Shown here piece by piece: positions 26,779 through 34,896 of a stretch of DNA of 64,000 nt (positions are counted from its first letter, which is position 1; every line of letters starts with the position of its first letter). The translations under genes and the position numbers were made by a program. The stretch lies in NCBI GenBank assembly GCA_965213735.1, contig CBDCAB010000005.1:62001-126000 (forward strand). Reading direction: 5' to 3'. Source of the stretch: CALDTK01 sp965213735 (lineage in GTDB: Bacteria > Bacteroidota > Bacteroidia > Chitinophagales > Saprospiraceae). Below the pieces are notes generated by a model. The model had not been told where the DNA came from and did not search any database. It saw nothing but the letters and a program-made list of their open reading frames with translations.

Positions 26779-27427
26779 CAGCATAAAAGGCTTTGAGTAT
26801 ATCACGATTGGCTTCTGCGTGTGCGACATTATCGAGATATTCTAAAATTGGCTTGTCGTATTCGTCTATCAGCAATACCACCTTACCACTCGGATGTTTT
26901 GCCGCAGCACCCTGAATGAGGTGCTGAAATCGCAGCGCATAGTTGTCGCCCTCCGGAACCTCAAGCCCCAGCTTAAGCGCCTGCTTCGATATCAATAAGT
27001 TGAGGCCAGCCACTAATCCAACCACCTGAAATGTCGAACTCGCGAACTGCAGCCATATCACCGGCCTCTGCTTTTCAGCAAAATTCCAGTGCTTCCCCGC
27101 CCAAAGTCCCTCAAATAGCTCTTCGGAGCCTGAGTACAGCTCGTTCATCGTCGAGACCGTCAGCGACTTACCAAACCTCCGTGGCCGAGACAAAAACAAA
27201 TAGCCCCCATTCTCGATGAGTCGGCAGATATGCTCGGTTTTGTCGACGTACTGAAAGCCTTCTTCGCGAATTTTGCGGAAGTCTTGATGGCCGATGGTAT
27301 ACTTCACAGCAACGAAGATAGGGTGGGCAATTGGTGAGGGTAGTTGCCCCACTCCTGGGCCCGGCTCAGATCGCTTGCGCGACCACATGATGTGGAGATG
27401 CAAATGTGCATGATGCTCATAAGGCCC

Positions 27428-27495
27428 ACCGCTCGGAAGCGGTCGAACGTGCCAGCTTACAAATAGATTTCGCTTCTCTACGCTTAGCCTATCGC
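27428..27495 (-). repeat. AAA-unit hairpin element, copy 3
   Basis: Perfect hairpin ACCGCT-CGGA-AGCGGT (27428-27443) followed by CGAACGTGCCAG and CTACGCTTAGCC. It lies about 120 bp upstream of the second AAA gene's start. No array follows; the sequence runs into the GC-rich tract. Confidence 0.78.
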
Positions 27496-27496
27496 T

Positions 27497-27597
27497 GACA
27501 AAGCGCCGCCGCAGGTGCTTCACCGCCGGAGGCAAATGCGTCCCACCTGCAGCGCCGCAGGCTTCCTCCCGCCGGAGGCAGAGCGCCGCAGGCCTTA
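27497..27597. repeat. CCGCCGGAGGC repeat tract
   Basis: Units of CCGCCGGAGGCA and GCGCCGCAGGC, adjacent to the 3' end of the SNF2 gene; same family as 20657-20757 and 58811-58949. Confidence 0.8.
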
Positions 27598-30500
27598 CCT
27601 CCCTTCCCGCAACAGCTCCACCACCTCACCCACACTCATCTTGCCACCAGCATCCGTGCCCGCTAAAATTTGATCAGCCAAATCGCGCTTCTCCGCATGT
27701 AAAGCAAGTATGCGCTCCTCAATCGTACCCTGCGAAACAAAGCGATAAACCGTAACCGGACGCTGCTGACCGATACGATGCGCACGATCACTCGCCTGAT
27801 CTTCAGCAGCTGGATTCCACCAGGGATCGAGATGTAACACATAGTCGGCTGCCGTAAGATTTAAACCAGTGCCTCCAGCTTTGAGGCTGATCAAAAAGAT
27901 ATCCGCCTCACCATTTTGAAAAGCCTCAACTTGCTTCTGACGCTTGCCACCAGGCGTGCTACCGTCGAGGTAACAGTACCTGATACCTGCAGCCTGCACC
28001 CATGCCTCCACCAGCTTGAGGTGACGCACAAACTGACTGAACACCAAAGCCTGGTGACCATTGTCGAGCAGCTCCAGAATCGTCTCGCCGACTAATTCCA
28101 ACTTGGCACTCGCCAACTTGCTTTTCGGGCGCACCAGCCGTGGGTGACAAGCCGCCTGCCGCAAACGCGTGAGCTGCTGCAACACGATCATGCGCTGCGC
28201 ATTTGGACTCGCATCATCGATAGCCTCCACCGCCTCCCGCCGCAGTGCTTCGTAGAGGGCCATCTCGTCATCACTGAGCTCAACGGCAAGGTTTACCTCC
28301 GTTTTCGGAGGCAGCTCCTTGAGCACTTCCTCCTTGCGACGACGCAGCACGAAAGGACGCACCAATTTGCGCAAAGCCTCCGCACGCTCCACATTTCCTT
28401 CTCGCCGAATCGGCCCGGCATACTTCTCATTAAAGTGCTGCCGACTACCTAGCAGACCTGGGTTTAAAAAGCGGAACAAACTCCACAATTCTCCGAGGTG
28501 ATTTTCTATCGGCGTACCAGTAGTTGCAATTCGCAACTCTCCCTCGAGTTGGAAGATGAGTTTTGCGCGTTTAGTTGCCGGATTTTTAATTGCCTGCGCC
28601 TCATCGAGAATTATTGTTGCAAAGGCACTTTGCAGCAGTTGTTGTTCTACAAAGGTTAGGAGGCCGTAGCTCACCAGCAGCACATCGCCTGCTTCCAGGT
28701 TGTTGAGCATGTGCACATCGGAGCTCGTTGCCAGGAGTTTTGGCGAAAGCTGAGGGGCGAAACGTGCAGTCTCCAACATCCAGTTGCGTGTGACGCTGGC
28801 GGGAGCGATGACGAGGGCTGGACCTCTTGCCTGCCGAGCCACCAGCAGTGCCAGCGCCTGCACTGTTTTGCCGAGACCCATATCGTCGGCCAAACATCCA
28901 CCCACACCCCATTCGGCCAGGCGCCGCAGCCAGCGGTAACCAATCACCTGGTAATCCCGCAACTCACCACGAAAATCAAGCGGTAGTGTAGGTTCAAAAT
29001 CCTCGGACGCTTTGATGCGCGCGAGGTTTTGGCGCCAAGCCTCATCCACCTCCAACTCATCGAGATCATCAACTAATTCGGCAAAGGCCGGTGCTGCCAG
29101 CGTCGCCAACTGCACCCCACCAGCACGCTCCTGCAGCATGCCTTCCATCGCCTCGAGGCGGGCGCGCAACTCTGCTGTGATGGCCATAAACTCTCCTTCG
29201 CCAAGCTCCACAAATTCGCCGCCTCCATTGCGCAAGTGAGCGAGCAACTGCCTAAAACCCACCACTTTACCTTCATCAGTCGTGACCTTCCCACTAACTT
29301 CAAACCAGTCGCGGTCTTTGCGAATTTGAATCCGCAGCGAATCGGCAGCAGACGAGCCCACGAGCCGAAGTTTCTCGCCCTTCGGGTGCTCCACCGTGAT
29401 GCGCTCTTCCTGCTGCAGACTACGTAGCTCCAGCAGCACCCGCAGCGCCGCATAGTTATCGTCGAGCGTCCACTCGTACTGGTCGTGCCCGAGCGCCTGC
29501 AGGCTGGGGCAATCCGCAATCATCTGTTCGGCAGCACGTTTTTCAGCAGCCAAATCGCGTGTCAACAACACCTGCTCGCTAGCCGCATCAGTGCGCTCGC
29601 CAGGCAGCTCATCCTCATCCTCGAGCGGCTCATCAATCGATCTGGTCACCACACTTTTAGCCAATCCTTCTCCCAGCGGCAGGTACAACTCTTGCCCTGG
29701 CAATGGCCGCGCATAAAGTTCAAGCTTGTAGGCCACGCCATAGGGCAGCAGCTGAGCGCAAGGACGCGTATCCCCCATCACTTCCAGCAAATCCTCCCCT
29801 ACCTGCTCATTAATTGCATGCACCGCCACGTGATCGCGCAGGCTTTCGAGGCGCGCTTGTAAGAGTTCACGCTTATCTGTCGGAATTACAATTTGCTGCC
29901 CAATAGCCCGTGCCAGCCGCGCCTGCTCTGCAGAAATTTGATAAATCCTGTAGCGAGTCGGCGTTTCTTTTTCCCAGTAATAGCCTTCGCTGTGTGCACC
30001 GGGCGGACTGAAACTCAGTCGCACGTCAGCACCTGTTTCATCGACGTGGAGGTGGGGTTGCACCCGCCGCACTTCGAGTGGAATGCGTTTGGAATCGTCG
30101 AGGTAGAGCCGCGGGTGCCCATCGAGGTGATAAAGTGCGCGACCGAAGTCGAGTTTCACATCGGCTCCGTAGCGCTGGCCGAGCGTTACCGGTCGCCCAT
30201 CCCAACGCGTTGCAGCGCCGATAGCCCGATCATCTTCAGCGTCGAAGCGCCTGCTTGCGGCATGTTCGATGAGTTCGACTAGGCTCAATTGACGGCCTTT
30301 ACTCCAGCCGCGTTTGCCGCGCTTTTGCTCGCGAGCAATGAGTTCTTGCTGCTCAAAATCAACCGTCCAAATGAGGCGAGCATCGGGCTTGGGCGCTTTG
30401 TTGTTGGACCCTCTGCCACTCGCCACCGTGTCGATTACACGCAGCGCATACTCCCAGGCTTCGGGCACGCTGTGGAGGCCCAGCAGGTAGTGAAATTCAT

Positions 30501-31899
30501 GCCGCGCAGCGAGCCGATCGGCTTCTTCGCGCCAGCGTTTGGCACGTGGATCACCAGGCAGCACATGCACCAGCGCATTCATGATTTCGCCGCGCACATA
30601 AGGTTGGTAGGCCACCGGGTGCACCTGGCCAGAGCTACCCGACTGGAAGAATTGTTGCAGCAGCGCATCCACTGCCGGTCCATGAGGTTTGAAGCCCGTC
30701 CAGGCGTAGGTCCACAGCGCCACCATCCAGGCTACGGGTGGGGCTTTTGGCAGCAAATCGACATCATTCTCCTGTTTTTGCGGAGCGAAATGTTTGCTCA
30801 ACAGCTTCTCACAAAGTTCGCCATTGCCGAGGCTCCACTGCACAAAGGCTTGGACTGCAGCCACCGCGTCGCGCTGAGGTGAGTTTTTCCAGCTGACCAC
30901 CCGATCTGCCAGCGTGAGGAGGTGTTTTTGATCCTGCCGCAGGAGGAGCAGCACAGCGAGGATGTCGGCCATTCCGGCCATATGGTCGGCCAGCCAGCTG
31001 TGCCTTTCGGCAAAACTCGTGGCTTCCTGCCAGTGGCCTTGTGCGGCTGCTACACAGAGTTGGGTGCGCAGGTGGTGTGCTCGTGGTGCTTTCGCAAAAC
31101 GGTGCATAGCCAGGCTTGCGCCAAAACCAAAATTCGCTTCGTGGTAAGCTTCGAGTTGGGTAGCATCGATTGACGTATCGCAGAGAAACTCCACGATAGA
31201 AACAGCGGTGAGCTCACTCCAATGCGCCTTGCCATTGACAGCCGTGTCAAAGGCTTTTAGCCGCAGGGGCGTAGCCAGATGGCGGAAAAAACTATAATTG
31301 AAGTAGAGGAAAACTTCTGATGCGGCAGCTTGTGCTTCAGCCTTGCGGGCAGGAATGCGCCACTCGTGGTACTGCGCTATGTCGGCTAAATGTGCAGCGA
31401 ACTCGGCGGCGCGATTGGCGAGCAGCAACAGCCGCGTCTTGAGTGGGAACCCATCATAATCGTAGACAAACTTCCAGTCGCGGTTGCTTCTATCAACAGG
31501 TACGGCGGCTTTGCTAGCCCCTACTTGTGCATAGCCGAGCATTAGGAGCATGGCTTCGGCGATACGTTTGCCTGCTTCCGCAAAACGGGCGTAGGCTGTC
31601 ATCGTGAGGGCCAACTCGATGGCGGGATTCACCACTTCCCGACGATCACGGGACACGACCAGCCCTTCATCAATGAGTTCAGCCACGAGGTTGGCGATGT
31701 GCTTAGGCCCGAACTCGCTCCCATCTGCCCGCAGCACCTGGGCATCTTGCAGCACAGAGGAGGTTCTAATCGGTCGCGCCGCAGGGTCGAGCGCTAAAGC
31801 CAGCAGTACAATAGCTTTATCTGCTTCGAGCGCTGAAACCAGCTTCTTCACGGAGCTGTAGTCGCTGGCAATAACGCTCGTCAATTCAGGTAAGGGCAT
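27595..31899 (-). CDS. SNF2-family DNA-dependent ATPase/helicase
   Basis: About 1,434 residues. The C-terminal ~500 residues are a complete SWI2/SNF2 motor: Q/I region LRDYQVIGYRWLRRLAEWG, Walker A ADDMGLGKTVQALALL, DEAQ box IILDEAQAIKNP, TGTPIENHLGELWSLF, and helicase-C motifs KAGGTGLNLTAADYV and DQASDRAHRIGQQ. The ~900-residue N-terminal region is helical with a central beta-rich part and no clear domain, typical of large bacterial SNF2 proteins. These motors remodel protein-DNA complexes, often in repair, transcription recycling or defence. ATG at 31899 (MPLPELTSVIA) preferred to 31926. It contains a 14-mer at 28737. Confidence 0.93.
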   Translation of the reverse strand: MPLPELTSVIASDYSSVKKLVSALEADKAIVLLALALDPAARPIRTSSVLQDAQVLRADGSEFGPKHIANLVAELIDEGLVVSRDRREVVNPAIELALTMTAYARFAEAGKRIAEAMLLMLGYAQVGASKAAVPVDRSNRDWKFVYDYDGFPLKTRLLLLANRAAEFAAHLADIAQYHEWRIPARKAEAQAAASEVFLYFNYSFFRHLATPLRLKAFDTAVNGKAHWSELTAVSIVEFLCDTSIDATQLEAYHEANFGFGASLAMHRFAKAPRAHHLRTQLCVAAAQGHWQEATSFAERHSWLADHMAGMADILAVLLLLRQDQKHLLTLADRVVSWKNSPQRDAVAAVQAFVQWSLGNGELCEKLLSKHFAPQKQENDVDLLPKAPPVAWMVALWTYAWTGFKPHGPAVDALLQQFFQSGSSGQVHPVAYQPYVRGEIMNALVHVLPGDPRAKRWREEADRLAARHEFHYLLGLHSVPEAWEYALRVIDTVASGRGSNNKAPKPDARLIWTVDFEQQELIAREQKRGKRGWSKGRQLSLVELIEHAASRRFDAEDDRAIGAATRWDGRPVTLGQRYGADVKLDFGRALYHLDGHPRLYLDDSKRIPLEVRRVQPHLHVDETGADVRLSFSPPGAHSEGYYWEKETPTRYRIYQISAEQARLARAIGQQIVIPTDKRELLQARLESLRDHVAVHAINEQVGEDLLEVMGDTRPCAQLLPYGVAYKLELYARPLPGQELYLPLGEGLAKSVVTRSIDEPLEDEDELPGERTDAASEQVLLTRDLAAEKRAAEQMIADCPSLQALGHDQYEWTLDDNYAALRVLLELRSLQQEERITVEHPKGEKLRLVGSSAADSLRIQIRKDRDWFEVSGKVTTDEGKVVGFRQLLAHLRNGGGEFVELGEGEFMAITAELRARLEAMEGMLQERAGGVQLATLAAPAFAELVDDLDELEVDEAWRQNLARIKASEDFEPTLPLDFRGELRDYQVIGYRWLRRLAEWGVGGCLADDMGLGKTVQALALLVARQARGPALVIAPASVTRNWMLETARFAPQLSPKLLATSSDVHMLNNLEAGDVLLVSYGLLTFVEQQLLQSAFATIILDEAQAIKNPATKRAKLIFQLEGELRIATTGTPIENHLGELWSLFRFLNPGLLGSRQHFNEKYAGPIRREGNVERAEALRKLVRPFVLRRRKEEVLKELPPKTEVNLAVELSDDEMALYEALRREAVEAIDDASPNAQRMIVLQQLTRLRQAACHPRLVRPKSKLASAKLELVGETILELLDNGHQALVFSQFVRHLKLVEAWVQAAGIRYCYLDGSTPGGKRQKQVEAFQNGEADIFLISLKAGGTGLNLTAADYVLHLDPWWNPAAEDQASDRAHRIGQQRPVTVYRFVSQGTIEERILALHAEKRDLADQILAGTDAGGKMSVGEVVELLREGR
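28737..28750 (+). repeat. 14-bp dispersed motif (exact)
   Basis: Exact motif antisense to the SNF2 gene, encoding L-S-P-K in it. Confidence 0.9.
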
Positions 31900-31934
31900 C
31901 GATGCAAGGTACCACCATCGACACAAGGCATTCC

Positions 31935-31942
31935 TACCTTTG
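31935..31942 (+). promoter_or_regulatory. probable -7 box TACCTTTG
   Basis: TACCTTTG fits the Bacteroidota -7 consensus TAnnTTTG and lies 17 bp before the ATG of the phosphatase lipoprotein gene. A clear -33 TTTG partner is not seen, so the assignment is tentative. Confidence 0.45.
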
Positions 31943-31958
31943 GCCGAAAGTCTAGGTT

Positions 31959-32846
31959 ATGAAGCGATTTTTACCTTACGTTTTGGCGACAGCTGCACTA
32001 CTAGCTACCGGAGCCTGCAGCACGGCCAAACAAGCTAGTGCGGAGGCAACACACGCCACCACATCATCTTCAGAGGCGGCGGTAGGTGCAGGTCACGACA
32101 ACCTCAATGCCGTGCTCTGGGTACAGACTTCCGCAGAGTACGCCGCGTTGGCCCAACAAGCCTTCACCACCGCCCAACTCGCCCTCGATGAAGCCATCGA
32201 CGACCCCACCTGGACTGCTTCTGTAGAGCAAGAGCAGCAGGGCAACTTCGGTAGGCTGCCACCGGCCATTGTCTTGGATGTCGATGAGACGGTGCTGGAC
32301 AACTCAGCCTATCAAGCCAGACTTATAGAATCGCAGCAACCTTACTCCTCCGAGTCTTGGGCCGCCTGGACAAACGAGCGGGCTGCCCCTGCCATAGCTG
32401 GAGCACTGGACTATACCAAAGAGGCAGCAGCGAGGGGAGTTGCGGTATTCTATATCACCAATCGCAAGGCCAGCGAAGAAGCGGCCACGCGCGACAATCT
32501 CCGGGCGCTAGGCTTTCCTGTAGCCACAGGCGCCGACCATATACTTACGCGCGGAGAGCAAGAGGGGTGGATGAGCAGTGACAAAACAGCGCGACGTACT
32601 GAGGTGGCCAAGCGCTACCGCATTCTGCAGTTGGTGGGCGACAACCTTGGCGACTTTGTAGAACCCGAAGGCACGGCTTCAGAGCGCCGGGAGGTGGTGG
32701 CCCAATTAAAAGACTACTGGGGAATGCGCTGGATCGTGCTGCCCAACCCAACTTATGGCAACTGGGAAAGCGCCCTCTACGGCGGCGACTACAATCTTTC
32801 TCCCGCGCAGCAACGCGCCTTAAAGATTAAAAGCTTAAAACAGTGA
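31959..32846 (+). CDS. 5'-nucleotidase, lipoprotein e(P4) family
   Basis: 295-residue HAD-superfamily acid phosphatase anchored as a lipoprotein: signal MKRFLPYVLATAALLATGAC with the lipobox Cys at residue 20. The HAD signature VLDVDETVLDNSAYQ (DxDET) is followed by ERAAPAIAGALDYTKEA, FYITNRKA (motif II) and LQLVGDNLGDF (motif IV), exactly as in e(P4)/class C phosphatases. Such enzymes dephosphorylate nucleotides such as NMN outside the inner membrane for uptake. It is divergent from the SNF2 gene. VLATAA in its signal peptide is encoded by a one-mismatch copy of the 14-mer motif (31980). Confidence 0.95.
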   Translation: MKRFLPYVLATAALLATGACSTAKQASAEATHATTSSSEAAVGAGHDNLNAVLWVQTSAEYAALAQQAFTTAQLALDEAIDDPTWTASVEQEQQGNFGRLPPAIVLDVDETVLDNSAYQARLIESQQPYSSESWAAWTNERAAPAIAGALDYTKEAAARGVAVFYITNRKASEEAATRDNLRALGFPVATGADHILTRGEQEGWMSSDKTARRTEVAKRYRILQLVGDNLGDFVEPEGTASERREVVAQLKDYWGMRWIVLPNPTYGNWESALYGGDYNLSPAQQRALKIKSLKQ

Positions 32847-32849
32847 ATG

Positions 32850-33557
32850 CTACAGAAAGAATAAAATCGACAATAAAATTTCTAATCCTAGCGAAAGTCC
32901 ATTGCCTGCAATTACCTCTTGATTGGGACGACGATCAGCGAAATATTCATCATCGCGACCATCAGAAAGCGCGTAATCTTCTAAGACCTTGCGCTTGAGG
33001 CGCTGGGTCTCGGTGCCTCTGAAAGCGTGCCTTACCACGTGCTTGTAAGCTGCGTCGTCACTAAACTCAAACCTGAAGGTGCCACAGTGACTCGAGGGCA
33101 TCTGGCGCCGGGAGCCAGCACAGCTCCCAAATACAAGTGGTGGCAATTCGAAGCCGAGCCACTCACCGGGAGCAAGTTGCACGTGCGGACGGCCATCGCG
33201 ATACGTGAACTGCGCCTGCCCAAAGCGATCGCGGTAGCCGTAACCATCCAAACTAGAGAGCTCACCTGCATCAAAAGGCATGAGCAGATCGTCGAGGCGG
33301 ACGTTGCTTTCAGCCAGGTTGAGGTACAAAGGCGCAGCTGTCTCGTTGCGCAGCGTCACCCAGGGTGCACCTCCATTCGACCAAAATTCGTAGCCGATGC
33401 TCACTATAGAGTCGGTGCTGCCGTAAAAATCCTGCTGCTGAAAGTCTACCTGTGCTGCCTGAACATTGTAAATCCCAAAGCGTGGGGAGCAGCTGGTGAG
33501 ACAAACTCCTACCGCGACACAGACACTACCAGCAAGGCGACTTAACTGCCAAATCAT
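32850..33557 (-). CDS. hypothetical lipoprotein
   Basis: 235-residue predicted lipoprotein. The signal peptide SVCVAVGVCLTSC ends in a lipobox Cys. The mature part is beta-rich (YEFWSNGGAPWVTLRNETAAPLYLNL in pieces, then HVQLAPGEWLGFELPPL) and it ends in a hydrophobic helix (LSLGLEILLSILFFL) that could be a C-terminal membrane segment. No family recognised. ATG at 33557 begins the signal peptide; 33581 is an alternative. It converges with the phosphatase gene 3 bp apart. Confidence 0.65.
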   Translation of the reverse strand: MIWQLSRLAGSVCVAVGVCLTSCSPRFGIYNVQAAQVDFQQQDFYGSTDSIVSIGYEFWSNGGAPWVTLRNETAAPLYLNLAESNVRLDDLLMPFDAGELSSLDGYGYRDRFGQAQFTYRDGRPHVQLAPGEWLGFELPPLVFGSCAGSRRQMPSSHCGTFRFEFSDDAAYKHVVRHAFRGTETQRLKRKVLEDYALSDGRDDEYFADRRPNQEVIAGNGLSLGLEILLSILFFL

Positions 33558-33623
33558 GCTGCAAACAAACTCCTTCCGCACAAACTGCGCGAGTTTTAAG
33601 ATGACTTTAAGTGTGCCTTTGCG

Positions 33624-34337
33624 CTAGAGTATCGACACGCCATTGCTATCGGTGGTGAGCACATTGCTCATATAATCGAGAAACGGTCGCATATTTAAAT
33701 ACGCTTGTACTACCTGATCGGAAAAGTCATCGGCAGCGACTTCTTTCTTGCTGAAGTTGCGCATTAACACAAATGATTTATGGTTCAACAAATCTATGGC
33801 GGGATGATCTTTATCATAATCCCGCGGCGAGGTTTTTAGCTTATCTCCCTGATGGAGCCCGTCAAAACTTTTGGCCACTGCCGAAGTTGCCAGCAGCTGT
33901 CGAAAGGCAACATGATCGACGGCGAGTTCTTCACGGATGCGCGCTAAATCCTCCCGCTCCGGCGCCCAAAAGCCGCCTCCGACGAAAGCTTCTGCATTGC
34001 CATCAAATTCTTCCCAAGATTTGATACCGCCAGGTTCGACGTGCCAGTAGTAGCCACCGCGCCGCTGTTTGCCCTCGCGCTCGAGTCCCCCACCCCAGTA
34101 GCGTTTGTAGGGTGTTTTATCTTTAGAAAACCGGGTGTCACGATAGATGCGCATCACCGGCGACTTGTCCTGCACCAGCACATCGTGTTGCGCCACGCCA
34201 TCATGTATGGTTTTGGCGAAAGCTTTCACCTCCTCCAGCGCCCGATCATACTGGTCTTTATTGGCCTTGAACCAGTCGCGGTCGTTGTTTTGCTGAAGTT
34301 GCCGAATGAAAGTGCTGGCTTTGGAGGGGAAACGCAT
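33624..34337 (-). CDS. DUF2461 family protein
   Basis: 237 residues with the DUF2461 (TIGR02453) pattern: TFIRQLQQNNDRDWFKANK at the N-terminus, then DVLVQDKSPVMRIYRDTRF, SKDKTPYKRYWG, GGYYWHVEPGG and the C-terminal LMRNFSKKEVAADDF. Function unknown; found widely in Bacteroidota and fungi. The ATG at 34337 matches the family start. An in-frame ATG at 34451 lies beyond a heptamer minisatellite (34351-34430); use of that start would make translation sensitive to repeat number. It carries a 14-mer copy at 34210. Confidence 0.88.
   Translation of the reverse strand: MRFPSKASTFIRQLQQNNDRDWFKANKDQYDRALEEVKAFAKTIHDGVAQHDVLVQDKSPVMRIYRDTRFSKDKTPYKRYWGGGLEREGKQRRGGYYWHVEPGGIKSWEEFDGNAEAFVGGGFWAPEREDLARIREELAVDHVAFRQLLATSAVAKSFDGLHQGDKLKTSPRDYDKDHPAIDLLNHKSFVLMRNFSKKEVAADDFSDQVVQAYLNMRPFLDYMSNVLTTDSNGVSIL
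34210..34223 (+). repeat. 14-bp dispersed motif (exact)
   Basis: Exact motif antisense to the DUF2461 gene, encoding A-F-A-K, a different frame from most other copies. Confidence 0.9.
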
Positions 34338-34350
34338 GGGGGTGGGGGTT

Positions 34351-34430
34351 GGGAAGTGGGAAGTGGGAAGTGGGAAGTGGGAAGTGAGAGGTGAGAGGTG
34401 AGAGGTGAGAGGTGAGAGGTGAGAGGTGAG
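34351..34430. repeat. 7-bp minisatellite between divergent genes
   Basis: Five perfect GGGAAGT units (34351-34385) followed by six perfect GAGAGGT units (34386-34427) plus GAG. It separates the divergent DUF2461 and PaaI starts and so occupies their shared promoter region. Confidence 0.95.
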
Positions 34431-34464
34431 ATTACCATCTTTGGCGTTCACAATTTAGTTTGAT

Positions 34465-34866
34465 ATGAGTCCTGCAGAGATTACGGCGCGCATGCTCGAA
34501 AACGATGCATTCAGCAAGTGGTTGGAAATTGAAGTGATTGAAGTTGGTTTTGGCGAAAGCCGCATACGCCTGACGATACGCCCTGAAATGTGCAACGGAC
34601 ACGGAACAGCCCACGGCGGCATAGCACATTCGGCAGCCGACTCAGCATTTGCATTTGCATGCAACAGTCACGGAGCCAAGGCAGTAGCCGCCGAAACCGC
34701 CACGAGCTACCTGCGCCCACTCTACCCTGGCGATGTGGTGGATTTGCACTGCACCGAACTGCACCGCGGTCGCAAACTCGGTCGCTACCGCGTAGACCTC
34801 ACACGTGAAGGCAAAGCTGTCGCTCTATTTCGCAGCACCTGCTACTACTTAGACGAAACGTGGTAG
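34465..34866 (+). CDS. paaI: PaaI-type hotdog thioesterase
   Basis: 133-residue hotdog-fold acyl-CoA thioesterase. Seen: ARMLENDAFSKWLEIEVIEV, the active-site region GHGTAHGGIAHSAADSAFAFA with the HGG motif and following Asp/Ser, and ATSYLRPLYPGDVVDLHCTE. PaaI removes CoA from dead-end intermediates in phenylacetate degradation. It is followed 30 bp later by a thiolase of the PaaJ/PcaF type, supporting that pathway, although the rest of the paa cluster is absent from this window. CATCTTTG at 34436-34443 could be a -7 box. The 14-mer at 34547 encodes F-G-E-S near the N-terminus. Confidence 0.9.
   Translation: MSPAEITARMLENDAFSKWLEIEVIEVGFGESRIRLTIRPEMCNGHGTAHGGIAHSAADSAFAFACNSHGAKAVAAETATSYLRPLYPGDVVDLHCTELHRGRKLGRYRVDLTREGKAVALFRSTCYYLDETW
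34547..34560 (+). repeat. 14-bp dispersed motif (exact)
   Basis: Exact motif, sense orientation inside the PaaI gene, encoding F-G-E-S. Confidence 0.9.
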
Positions 34867-34896
34867 ACGAGCATCTTTGCAGCAAATTCGATCCCT

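Larger units (their letters stand above)
23812..27307 (-). pseudogene. second AAA-ATPase/PD-(D/E)XK gene, split by an IS
   Basis: Near-identical paralogue of the 21374-22894 gene, interrupted by an insertion sequence at 24801-26763. The N-terminal part (26764-27307, GTG start at 27307) keeps LSRPRRFGKSL and the Walker B IDEYDKP and runs to the codons for KDAD. The C-terminal part (23812-24800) resumes at DPYLELVFITG and keeps the nuclease-fold ELK motif. Removing the IS and one 15-bp target copy restores an uninterrupted frame of about the same length as the paralogue. The C-terminal ~30 residues differ most from the first copy. No other disabling change was noticed, suggesting a recent insertion. 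Confidence 0.9.

Noticed and set aside
33624..34451. Longer DUF2461 protein starting at 34451
   Set aside because: The added 38 residues are a translation of the heptamer minisatellite; the domain begins at the ATG 34337.
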